A DNA stretch of 15,700 bases. It comes from JAQUGA01 sp038210985 (GTDB lineage Bacteria > Bacteroidota > Bacteroidia > Bacteroidales > WCHB1-69). The notes under the pieces were generated by a model. The model ran no database searches, had not been told where the DNA came from, and worked only from the letters and a program-made list of their open reading frames with translations. Of this stretch, positions 1-6,461 are shown piece after piece; within the stretch, counting starts at the first letter, position 1; each line of letters starts with the position of its first letter. The stretch spans positions 1 to 15,700 of the forward strand of contig JBBQWB010000076.1 in the NCBI GenBank assembly GCA_038210985.1, read 5' to 3'. Both the position numbers and the translations under genes were made by a program.

Positions 1-140
1 CTCTGTCGGTATTTGCAACGCTTACACTCAAAATTTTCTTTGTCTGATTTCCAATAATGTTCAGTACTACCACATTTTGGACAAACGACACCTTGTTGCT
101 CTCTGTATTCTTTCCATTTAGCCTTGCATGACGCCTCATC
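1..140 (-). mobile_element. IS1595-family transposase, N-terminal fragment (cut by left window edge)
   Basis: Read on the minus strand from 140 to 1, the frame gives DEASCKAKWKEYREQQGVVC, then a PKCGS-TEHYW stretch and a second Cys pair (ECKRC). This is the Cys4 zinc ribbon that opens IS1595/ISXO2-like transposases, where it helps bind the transposon ends. The frame is closed by TAA at 141-143, just upstream of the Asp-Glu-Ala codons. None of the three frames upstream shows the usual ten or so residues that precede this motif. The 5' end therefore seems lost at a junction near 140, where the decayed AAA ATPase gene begins in the opposite direction. Whether the DDE-type catalytic domain survives is not visible, because the gene leaves the window. 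Family assignment rests on remembered motif similarity. Confidence 0.72.
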
Positions 141-1882
141 TTATATGATAAACGACGAAGTGGTAAAATGTATAATCGGTGGAGAAAACCTCATGCAACC
201 AGGCACATATAAATTTGAAAACAGTCTGGAGTTGGTTAATTACATCTATACTCAGTTTAAAAAGGTGGAAAATAGTGAAGCTGGATTAAATTATTTATTA
301 AGCGCCGTAAGCAAAGCAATTAATAAAAACTCCTCGCTACCTATTTTATTTAAGCTTAAAGAAAAGGGAATAGAAAACACCAAAGATACTATTATTCTAT
401 GTTTTGCCATGATTAATAACATGATGGGAGATGATTCTTTTGATATTAAAGACATAAGTGAGTTACTTTCGGAAAATGAGTTAGAGCATATCGGAAGAAT
501 TCGGTCATTTAGTAGTAGCAATCATTTGATTATTCGCCAAAGTTTGCTGGAATTAGAAAGACCAAATGTTGATTTTGATTTCAAATTATCCGAATCGCTG
601 ATTAAGATTATGTACGACACAGAGATTGTTGAAACAGATTATACTCCTAAATGTAGCTCCTAAATGTAGCACAAATTATGATTTTTTGGAAGAAGTTGCC
701 AATTGGTTCGAGAAAATGGAAGACAAAGTTATCTCGCTTTGAAGAACTCCCATTTAACGTTGGTAAAAAAGGTGGAAAAGCTAAATTTGAATATTTTTAA
801 TCAGTTAATTTTTTACTATTTGATTAGAGACAGTGTTTATGGTAAAAAGAATTTTGACATTTATGAAATCCTTTCAAAAATATATTCTAATAAAAAATAC
901 CGCTTAAAAGAATTTGAAAAATTTACAAATGAAAGTCATGAGTTGGTGGCAAATAAGTTAATTGAGATAAACGAAGGAGGCATGTTTGGGGAAACTTTAG
1001 CTAACTTATCCGACAAAGCACACGACCTTATCAAAAAATGCAACATTAAGCAGATACAGTCAAAACCCAGAAGCGATATTGTTTTTCCAAATGACATTCT
1101 TGAAAAACCACTCTTTTTCAACGCGGAGGACAAGGCATCGATAGAAATGATGACGCGTTCGTTGGAAGAAGAAAATTTCAAGACCATTTATTAACGCATG
1201 AAAGATTTAAACATGCCTTGCAGCTTGGTGGCATTGCTACATGGTGCTCCAGGAACTGGAAAAACCGAAACCGTTTTATCAATTGGCACGTCGCACCGAA
1301 AGGGAGATTATGAAAGTGGACATCAGTCAAACTAAATCCATGTGGTTTGGCGAGAGTGAAAAGCGGATAAAAAAAATATTTCAAGATTACCGTTCCTATT
1401 CCGAAAACTGGAAAATGATGCCGATTTTACTTTTTAACGAAGCAGATGCCATCATTAGTAAACGAAAAGACATTGGTTTTTCGTCCGTTTCGCAAACCGA
1501 AAATGCTATTCAGAACATTATTTTGGACGAATTGGAGCAATTTAAGGGTATTTTTATTGCCACTACTAATTTAATCAGCAATATAGATCCAGCTTTCGAC
1601 CGCCGTTTTTTGTTTAAAATCGAATATCACAAACCCTCCCCTGAAACTATTGCAAGTATCTGGAAATCAAAATTAAATAACTTTAACCAATTTAATATTG
1701 AGCATTTTTCACACAGCTATCCCTTGTCGGGCGGACAAATTGAAAACATTGTACGAAAAATGGAGATGCAATTTGTTTTGCAAGGTAAAACACCTGAGTA
1801 GCAAGAAGTTGAACAATGGTGTTCGGAAGAGATTAACTATCGAGAATTTAGAAATAAAATTGGATTTGTAAAAGTAAAATAA
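141..1882 (+). pseudogene. Decayed AAA-family ATPase (winged-helix N-terminus, C-terminal AAA module)
   Basis: One gene survives in pieces across shifting frames. The N-terminal part (to about 660) has no catalytic motif and resembles the helical/winged-helix region of a Bacteroidota AAA ATPase family. The ATPase core follows: Walker A GAPGTGKT at 1243-1266, Walker B-like PILLFNEADA at 1421-1450 (Asn-Glu-Ala-Asp, as I recall for this family), a sensor-1 IATTNL near 1556, an Arg-finger DRRF near 1600 and a sensor-2 SGGQIEN near 1726. Lesions are: a 13-bp tandem duplication at 645-670; an indel between about 700 and 750; an in-frame TAA at 1192-1194; one extra T in the run 1274-1277 (three T's restore VYQLARR); and a TAG at 1799-1801, after which the frame runs to TAA at 1880-1882. 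The 5' end abuts the IS1595 fragment. Five lesions make this a pseudogene rather than a sequencing error. The original substrate is unknown. Confidence 0.85.
645..670. repeat. 13-bp exact tandem duplication inside the AAA pseudogene
   Basis: TCCTAAATGTAGC occurs at 645-657 and again at 658-670. The second copy shifts the frame and brings in TAA at 661-663. Removing one copy joins TDYTPKCS to TNYDFLEEVANWFEKMEDK in one open frame, so the duplication is the cause of this break. Confidence 0.9.
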
Positions 1883-1890
1883 ATAAAATT

Positions 1891-2103
1891 ATGGAAAATT
1901 TTAGTTGTATTTATTTTGTTGAATTATCGGATCAACAAAAAACCTGCGGTAGGGGTATATTTTATAAAAAAATAACAAAAGAAACCCGTTATGATTTGCG
2001 GGAGCATAATATAAAAATGATTGTCATTCCGAACGAAACGGAGTGTAGTGAGGAATCTCAAACAAAAACATCTTTAGAGTGGCTTATAAATTTAGTTGCC
2101 TAA
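1891..2103 (+). CDS. Small hypothetical protein (70 aa)
   Basis: ATG lies 8 nt after the end of the AAA pseudogene, in an A/T-rich leader like those of other genes here. The first 48 residues look protein-like (FSCIYFVELSDQQ, then a basic stretch with ITKETRYDLREH), with no signal peptide and no recognised motif. The last third is encoded by the dispersed repeat at 2022-2059, so the C-terminus may be read-through into a repeat rather than evolved protein. The stop overlaps the convergent lipoprotein stop by 4 bp. It could be a remnant of a gene once paired with the ATPase. No function can be assigned. Confidence 0.35.
   Translation: MENFSCIYFVELSDQQKTCGRGIFYKKITKETRYDLREHNIKMIVIPNETECSEESQTKTSLEWLINLVA
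2022..2059. repeat. Dispersed intergenic repeat of the GTCATTCC...GGAATCTC type
   Basis: The segment starts TGTCATTCCG and ends GAGGAATCTC, with complementary ends (ATTCC at 2026-2030 and GGAAT at 2052-2056) that could form a short hairpin. From memory, elements of this shape recur in many Bacteroidota genomes and often get translated in frame as SEES/QSEGS-like tails. Only one copy is in the window. Confidence 0.55.
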
Positions 2104-2516
2104 TCTTTTGAATATTCTGAGCGAAAAACATCCGAACCGATGGCTTGTTCCAATACAAGTTCAGAGTTGGTTAAACGGACTATTGTTGATTCTGTCTCTG
2201 CCGTTTGTCCGTCAATCTGAATAATTAACTTAGTTTTGTCGCTCGAAAACCTCCATGTTCCATTAGATGTAGGCCAAGTTGGAGAGGTAACTGTAAACGT
2301 TTGATTGCTTTTATATTCCACTCTTGCCGAAAGCTCTTCTGCACTTAATCCAACTTCAGCACCGTTAAGTTGTCGTTTGGTAACCTTCCAAGTGCCACAT
2401 AATCGTGAAGTTTTTGAACGTAAACTAATGATAGGTCCTTCTTCATATTTGTTACATCCTATAAAAAGGAATGAAACAATAAAAAATGATAACAGTAATA
2501 AATTTGATTTTTTCAT
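2100..2516 (-). CDS. Lipocalin-like lipoprotein (138 aa)
   Basis: The N-terminus is a clear lipoprotein signal: MKK, a hydrophobic run (LLLLSFFIVSFLFI), then the lipobox FIGC with the lipidated Cys near residue 21. The mature part begins NKYEEGP, has LCGTWKVTKRQLNG followed by alternating strand-like segments (NQTFTVTSP, NGTWRFSSDKTKLIIQ, SELVLEQ). This fits the small lipocalin-like/DUF4923-type domains common as Bacteroidota surface or periplasmic lipoproteins, which are small beta barrels with unknown ligands. It stands alone and converges on the left-hand plus-strand genes. A TACTTTTG element 40 nt upstream is a candidate promoter. Family name is moderately sure; function is unknown. Confidence 0.8.
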   Translation of the reverse strand: MKKSNLLLLSFFIVSFLFIGCNKYEEGPIISLRSKTSRLCGTWKVTKRQLNGAEVGLSAEELSARVEYKSNQTFTVTSPTWPTSNGTWRFSSDKTKLIIQIDGQTAETESTIVRLTNSELVLEQAIGSDVFRSEYSKD

Positions 2517-2556
2517 CCTTGTGGGTTTTAATTAGAAGTTGAATATTAATGTCCTT

Positions 2557-2564
2557 CAAAAGTA
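2557..2564 (-). promoter_or_regulatory. Candidate -7 promoter element of the lipoprotein gene
   Basis: Minus strand reads TACTTTTG, an exact match to the Bacteroidota TAnnTTTG consensus, 40 nt upstream of the ATG at 2516. No convincing -33 TTTG is present at the expected distance. Confidence 0.4.
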
Positions 2565-2853
2565 AAGTATAATTAACTGAATTTTACTAAATTAATATAC
2601 TTTGTGATTTAATTTATTAAGAAACTCCATTGGATTGCAAATCCGAACTTATACCGAAAATTAAATCCACTAAATAGAATCTGTTCATGAGTCGAGATGA
2701 TTTAATATTCTACAAAGTTAAATAAATCTTTTGTTTTTGAAATTAGAAATATGGCAAATTAATCAAATATGATAGCAGTGGCTGGCTAGAATGTTATTCG
2801 TCCAAAAGTTTTATGACACTTACAATTAGTGGCCTGTGAGAAAAATAACGCTG

Positions 2854-2929
2854 TTATACCGACACGGTTTCTGTAAGAGTTAAATTCGATTAATCTCTTT
2901 TGCACTCTAACAGAAACTCTCTCGGCATA
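2854..2929. repeat. 27-bp imperfect inverted repeat with 22-nt spacer
   Basis: The left arm (2854-2880) starts TTATACCGA and ends GTTTCTGTAAGAGT. The right arm (2903-2929), read in reverse complement, starts TTATGCCGA and ends GTTTCTGTTAGAGT. By hand alignment 22 of 27 positions match. It could be a transcribed hairpin, facing ends of a small transposable element, or a REP-like unit. Confidence 0.7.
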
Positions 2930-3023
2930 AACCTTTCTAAAACCAAATTATCCCATGGAATAATTTGATTAAAGAAAGCTAATATCGGACTTTATAGACG
3001 GACACTAATTAGTCCTTGCAAGA

Positions 3024-3055
3024 TAACTCAGTGTTTTCTTGCAAACATTGAGTTA
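3024..3055. repeat. Hairpin, 13-bp arms and 6-nt loop
   Basis: TAACTCAGTGTTT (3024-3036) pairs with AAACATTGAGTTA (3043-3055), the only imperfect position being G-T; the loop is TCTTGC. CTTGCAAG (3015-3022) and TTTGCAAG (3059-3066) flank it. No T-tract follows, so it is not an obvious terminator. Confidence 0.65.
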
Positions 3056-3202
3056 AAATTTGCAAGTTAAAATCTTAAATTCAATAAATAAATTCACTGT
3101 TGTCCGATATAAATTTTGACACATATTGTATGATGTTGTATAACAAGCTAATAGGTAAAATGAAGGAAGGTAGGGTTTGTTTTTGTGTATTTTAAAAATA
3201 TG

Positions 3203-3263
3203 GATTTTCCGCAATTTATTGCCCGCTTGTTCGCCAGCTGGCGAATGTAAATTGCTGAAAATC
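3203..3263. repeat. Nested palindrome (REP- or MITE-like)
   Basis: The outer arms GATTTTCCGCAATTTA (3203-3218) and TAAATTGCTGAAAATC (3248-3263) are complementary at 15 of 16 positions. They enclose the perfect 16-bp palindrome TTCGCCAGCTGGCGAA (3230-3245), offset by 11 nt on the left and 2 nt on the right. The GC-rich core contrasts with the AT-rich surroundings, as expected of an inserted repeat unit. Confidence 0.75.
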
Positions 3264-3321
3264 AATTCATCCTTTAGGGTGTAAATTACTTCAATCAATT
3301 TTTGCCTCAAACTTTTCGGCA

Positions 3322-3627
3322 ATGAAAGAAAACAGTGTTTTTATCCGGAAAAATATCCAGTTTAAATCTACAAAAAACGAAGATTTATTTTTGGAAATTG
3401 AAAAATTAAGAATTGAGGATTTATGTAATATCAAAAAAGGAAATTCTACAATAATTTTCAATTTAGACACTCCCAAGAATTTATCTAATGTTTCTACAGA
3501 AGTTTTGGTAAAAATTATAGATTGTTTTAAAGTTTATCGAACCTCAAATATCCTTTGGTCGATGTTAGAAAGCATTAACAATTATTACCAACTGGAAATG
3601 ATACTAGAAATTGAAACAAGTTATTAA
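3322..3627 (+). CDS. Hypothetical protein (101 aa)
   Basis: The frame is open from ATG at 3322 and composition is plausible for a soluble alpha/beta protein: FIRKNIQFKSTKNEDLFLEI, a strand-like STIIFNLDTP, then helical segments (VSTEVLVKIIDCFKVY, LWSMLESINNYYQLEMILEI). There is no signal peptide, membrane segment or recognised motif. It lies just after the nested palindrome and 134 nt before sufB on the same strand. Whether it is expressed is unclear, as no TAnnTTTG element was found just upstream. It could be a fragment of a larger decayed gene in this zone. Confidence 0.4.
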   Translation: MKENSVFIRKNIQFKSTKNEDLFLEIEKLRIEDLCNIKKGNSTIIFNLDTPKNLSNVSTEVLVKIIDCFKVYRTSNILWSMLESINNYYQLEMILEIETSY

Positions 3628-3719
3628 AACAATCCCTCAAAAACTTTGTTTATAATTTACATTTGCTAATGTTTGTGAAAATACCTACAAAGGATTAAAC
3701 AAACGTCTGCATTATTTTA

Positions 3720-3727
3720 TAAATTTG
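3720..3727 (+). promoter_or_regulatory. Candidate -7 promoter element of sufB
   Basis: TAAATTTG matches TAnnTTTG exactly, 34 nt upstream of the sufB ATG, implying a leader of roughly 25-30 nt. A clear -33 TTTG at the expected spacing is not seen. A second match, TACATTTG at 3658-3665, could be an alternative start with a longer leader. Confidence 0.45.
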
Positions 3728-3761
3728 CAAGCTAGTATAAATTATAACTAAGTATTCTAAT

Positions 3762-5210
3762 ATGTCCGATGGAAAAAATGATATCCTAAAAGAAGTAACC
3801 GAAAACGACTATAAATACGGTTTCTACACAGATATTGAAGCAGATCAGGCACCAATGGGTTTAGACGAAAGCACCATTCGATTTATTTCGGCAAAAAAAG
3901 AGGAACCCGAATGGATGTTAGAGTTTCGATTAAATGCCTATCGCATATGGCTTACGCTCAAACAACCCAATTGGGCACATTTAACAATTCCTCCTATTAA
4001 TTTTCAGAACATTATATACTACTCTGCACCTAAGCCCAAAAAACAGCTAAATAGTTTGGATGAAGTGGATCCCGAATTGCTCGACACTTTTAAAAAGCTT
4101 GGAATTTCGCTGGATGAGCAAAAAGCACTTTCGGGAGTAGCTGTGGATGCCGTAATCGATAGTGTTTCGGTTAAAACCACCTTTCAAGATACGCTTGCAA
4201 AAGCAGGTGTTATTTTTTGCTCCATTAGCGATGCCATTAAAGAACATCCTGATTTGGTGAAAAAATATATTGGTTCGGTTGTTCCAATTGGGGATAATTT
4301 TTTTGCAGCTTTAAATTCGGCGGTATTTACCGATGGATCATTTTGCTACATTCCAAAAGGCGTTCGATGTCCAATGGAATTATCTACCTATTTTAGAATT
4401 AACGCCGCTAACACTGGTCAGTTTGAACGCACTTTGCTAATTGCCGACGAAGGAGCTTACGTTAGCTATATGGAAGGTTGCACCGCACCTCAACGCGATG
4501 AAAACCAGCTTCATGCTGCCATTGTTGAATTAATTGCTATGAAAGATGCAGAAATAAAATATTCTACCGTTCAAAATTGGTATCCTGGCGATAAACAAGG
4601 TCGTGGAGGTATTTTTAATTTTGTTACAAAACGTGGAATATGTAAAGGCGACCGTGCAAAAATTTCGTGGACTCAAGTAGAAACAGGTTCGGCAATTACA
4701 TGGAAATACCCAAGTTGCTTATTAGTTGGGAATGATACAGTTGGAGAATTTTATTCGGTTGCAGTTACCAATAATTTTCAGCAAGCCGATACTGGATCTA
4801 AAATGATACATCTAGGAAAAAACAGCAAAAGCACCATTATTTCAAAAGGTATTTCTGCCGGAAAAAGCCAAAACAGTTATCGAGGTTTAGTTAGAATTGG
4901 TAAAAAAGCGACTAATTCTCGTAATTTTTCGCAATGCGATTCTTTGCTTTTAGGCGATAAATGTGGAGCTCACACTTGGCCTTATATCCGAAGTGAAAAC
5001 AAATCTTCGATTGTGGAACACGAAGCAACTACTTCAAAAATATCCGACGATCAATTGTTTTACTGCAATCAACGAGGTATTGATACCGAAAAAGCCATCG
5101 GTCTAATTGTTAATGGATATGCACGCGAAGTATTAAATAAACTTCCAATGGAATTTGCCGTTGAAGCTCAAAAATTGCTAGCAATTAGTTTAGAAGGAAG
5201 TGTGGGATAA
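3762..5210 (+). CDS. sufB: SufB, Fe-S cluster assembly scaffold protein
   Basis: At 482 aa this is full length for SufB (about 480-495). SufB builds Fe-S clusters in the cytosol with the SufC ATPase and SufD, receiving sulfur from SufS/SufE. Family signatures include the N-terminal YKYGFYTDIEADQAPMGL, EEPEWMLEFRLNAYRIW, DGSFCYIPKGVRCPMELSTY and the C-terminal beta-helix block. Cys392 in SQCDSLLLG matches the sulfur-accepting Cys405 of E. coli SufB, and the Glu-His-Glu of VEHEATTS (419-421) matches the residues around E. coli Glu434. The normal ending EFAVEAQKLLAISLEGSVG is present. The gene is intact, but no sufC, sufD or sufS follows; a repeat field and an opposite-strand operon come next. 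SufC/D must be encoded elsewhere or upstream beyond the window. Confidence 0.96.
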   Translation: MSDGKNDILKEVTENDYKYGFYTDIEADQAPMGLDESTIRFISAKKEEPEWMLEFRLNAYRIWLTLKQPNWAHLTIPPINFQNIIYYSAPKPKKQLNSLDEVDPELLDTFKKLGISLDEQKALSGVAVDAVIDSVSVKTTFQDTLAKAGVIFCSISDAIKEHPDLVKKYIGSVVPIGDNFFAALNSAVFTDGSFCYIPKGVRCPMELSTYFRINAANTGQFERTLLIADEGAYVSYMEGCTAPQRDENQLHAAIVELIAMKDAEIKYSTVQNWYPGDKQGRGGIFNFVTKRGICKGDRAKISWTQVETGSAITWKYPSCLLVGNDTVGEFYSVAVTNNFQQADTGSKMIHLGKNSKSTIISKGISAGKSQNSYRGLVRIGKKATNSRNFSQCDSLLLGDKCGAHTWPYIRSENKSSIVEHEATTSKISDDQLFYCNQRGIDTEKAIGLIVNGYAREVLNKLPMEFAVEAQKLLAISLEGSVG

Positions 5211-5239
5211 GGGGAAAGGAGAAAGTAGTGAGTTGTGGG

Positions 5240-5406
5240 TATTGAGTAGTGAGTTGAAAGTGAAAAAGCGGAGATTGAGCCTGTCGAAACCTCAGAGAAA
5301 AAAGAGAAAAAGAGAAAAGTATTGAGTAGTGAGTAGTGAGTTGAAAGTAAAAATGCGGAGGTTGAGCCTGTCGAAACCTCAGAGAAAAAAGAGAAAAAGA
5401 GAAAAG
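5240..5406. repeat. Two long tandem repeat units (80 and 87 bp) plus a partial third
   Basis: Unit 1 is 5240-5319 and unit 2 is 5320-5406. Both run from TATTGAGTAGTGAGT through TTGAAAGT and the core TTGAGCCTGTCGAAACCTC to GAGAAAAAGAGAAAAG. They differ by a 7-nt insertion and a few substitutions (GGAGATT versus GGAGGTT before GAGCC). A truncated third copy starts at 5407. Confidence 0.9.
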
Positions 5407-5633
5407 TATTGAGTAGTGAGTATTGAGTAGAAAAGTTGAAAGTTGAAAAAAAAATTATGAAAAAACCCATCACTTATCACTTGTTTATTTGTTTGTTGTT
5501 TGTTGTTCGTTGTTTGTTGTTGCCTTGCTACTTTTGTTTGTTGTTTGTTGTTACCTTTTCAACTTATCAACCCGTTACCCATAACTTGTTACTTGTTACT
5601 TCTTAACTTATCAACCCATAAACTTTAAACTTT

Positions 5634-5655
5634 GGTTTCGACAGGCTCAACCTCC
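5634..5655. repeat. Inverted copy of the GGTTTCGACAGGCTCAACC element
   Basis: This 22-bp segment, beginning GGTTTCGACAGG and ending CTCAACCTCC, is the exact reverse complement of 5357-5378 and matches 5270-5291 with one mismatch. The word is, from memory, a common dispersed repeat in Bacteroidota genomes. Confidence 0.85.
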
Positions 5656-5677
5656 AGATTTCTTTTCTCCTTTTACC

Positions 5678-5726
5678 TTGTCACTTGTCACACGTCACAT
5701 GTCACATGTCACATGTCACTCATCAC
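5678..5726. repeat. Seven-copy 7-bp tandem repeat reaching into the murU-like stop codon
   Basis: Consecutive heptamers are TTGTCAC, TTGTCAC, ACGTCAC, three times ATGTCAC, then TCATCAC. The last copies cover the minus-strand stop (5716-5718) and the final Gly-Asp-Glu codons of the nucleotidyltransferase. Confidence 0.85.
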
Positions 5727-6456
5727 CTAGTAAATACAAATCCATGTTTTTCGATGCTAGTTCGAGTTCTTCGGGTTTTCCTACGTCCGACCAATAGCTT
5801 GAAGAATCGATGCATGCTTTTATGTCATTTTGTTTAGATAATTCCAAGTACAAATTTGTAATCGAAAATGCAGTATTACTTTCTGGTTGATGTATTTTGA
5901 ATATAGAAGGATTTACAATTTGAATTCCGCTAAATGCAAAAGGGTTTTTAATTACCGAATTACGAGTAATTATTTCATCCTTTGTTTTTTTGTTTTTCCA
6001 TCCACACAGTAAATTGTTTTCATCAAAAAGTAAATATCGTGAAGTGATTCTGTTTCGAACCGAAAGTGTTGCTAATGATTTATTTTTTATATGATTTTTA
6101 TATAATTCGAGTAGGTTTAAATTAGATAAAATATCGGTATTGTATATCAAAAAGTCTTCATCCAAATCAAAAAACCACGAAGCTTTATATAAGCCACCAC
6201 CAGTGTCGAGAAGGAGCGAACGCTCGTCTGAAACGGAAAGGCGAGCAGTGCCTATGTAATTTGAAACAAACTCAATAATTTGATCGGCAAAGTGGTAAAC
6301 GTTTATAATAATATCTGTAAATCCAAAATAAACCAATCGACGGATAGCAATTTCGAGCAAGGGAATTCCATTAATTTCGACTAAAGCTTTGGGCTTAATT
6401 TTAGTTAATTCACCCAAGCGAGTGCCTAAACCAGCAGCAAAAATCATCGCTTTCAT
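5716..6456 (-). CDS. murU: MurU-like sugar-1-phosphate nucleotidyltransferase
   Basis: At 246 aa the protein is a single-domain nucleotidyltransferase (GT-A-like fold). Motifs are the nucleotide-binding AAGLGTRLGELT (7-18) with KPKAL at 21-25, LLDTGGGL (82-89), the metal-binding Asp108 in YNTDIL, FSGIQIV (175-181), and the C-terminal YWSDVGKPEEL (221-231). Size and motifs match MurU (MurNAc-1-phosphate uridylyltransferase), which makes UDP-MurNAc in cell-wall recycling; the C-terminal acyltransferase domain of GlmU/RfbA-like relatives is absent. Substrate is inferred mainly from the partner: the first gene of the same operon carries an AmgK-like kinase domain, as in the Pseudomonas amgK-murU pair. 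The start lies 5 nt after the stop of the zinc-ribbon gene. A glucose-1-P or mannose-1-P substrate cannot be excluded. Confidence 0.85.
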   Translation of the reverse strand: MKAMIFAAGLGTRLGELTKIKPKALVEINGIPLLEIAIRRLVYFGFTDIIINVYHFADQIIEFVSNYIGTARLSVSDERSLLLDTGGGLYKASWFFDLDEDFLIYNTDILSNLNLLELYKNHIKNKSLATLSVRNRITSRYLLFDENNLLCGWKNKKTKDEIITRNSVIKNPFAFSGIQIVNPSIFKIHQPESNTAFSITNLYLELSKQNDIKACIDSSSYWSDVGKPEELELASKNMDLYLLGDE

Positions 6457-6461
6457 AATCT

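Larger units (their letters stand above)
2517..3321. other. Non-coding, inverted-repeat-rich stretch of about 0.8 kb
   Basis: No credible long gene. The stretch holds several secondary-structure elements: GGATTGCAAATCC (2633-2645); a 27-bp imperfect inverted repeat (2854-2929); an 8-bp-arm hairpin CAAATTAT/ATAATTTG (2943-2966); the palindrome ACTAATTAGT (3004-3013); a 13-bp-arm hairpin (3024-3055); and a nested palindrome (3203-3263). On the minus strand an open stretch near 2990-2890 includes IIPWDNLVLERF between stops, possibly a transposase scrap. The density of inverted repeats next to IS and pseudogene remains suggests old mobile-element debris. Confidence 0.55.
5211..5715. repeat. Repeat field between convergent sufB and murU-like genes
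   Basis: About 505 bp of low-complexity, repeat-built DNA. The left third is purine-rich with stuttered GAGTAGTGAGT and GTTGAAAGT words. The centre is made of TTTGTTG/TTGTTTG words (about 5483-5555). The right part has CTTGTTACTTGTTACT (about 5584-5599) and then a 7-bp TGTCACA-type tract. A 22-bp inverted repeat joins 5357-5378 to 5634-5655. I see no convincing gene; the open frames on both strands are products of the repeats. No standard terminator was found, but the inverted repeat could fold in either transcript and separate the two convergent units. Confidence 0.85.

Noticed and set aside
2890..2995. Minus-strand scrap with IIPWDNLVLERFMPREF between stops
   Set aside because: About 34 codons, no start and only a vague likeness to transposase N-termini; kept as a hint of debris, not listed as a gene.
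3024..3066. Integron attC-like site
   Set aside because: The hairpin lacks the RYYYAAC/GTTRRRY core pair in correct order and no integrase or cassette array is present.
3053..3322. 89-codon minus-strand frame containing HSPAGEQAGNKL
   Set aside because: The central residues come from the nested palindrome, the frame crosses other hairpins, and no protein-like domain is seen.
5168..5473. 101-codon minus-strand frame over the end of sufB and the tandem repeats
   Set aside because: Its protein is just the translated tandem repeat (FLFFSFFSEVSTGS twice) and it runs into sufB antisense; no independent sign of coding.
5457..5615. Small hydrophobic plus-strand frame starting MKKPITYHLFICLLFVV
   Set aside because: It looks like a signal peptide, but the sequence is built from TTTGTTG/TTGTTTG words; hydrophobicity is a by-product of T-rich repeats.
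5211..5715. CRISPR array
   Set aside because: Only two long near-identical tandem units with no unique spacers, and no cas genes in the window.
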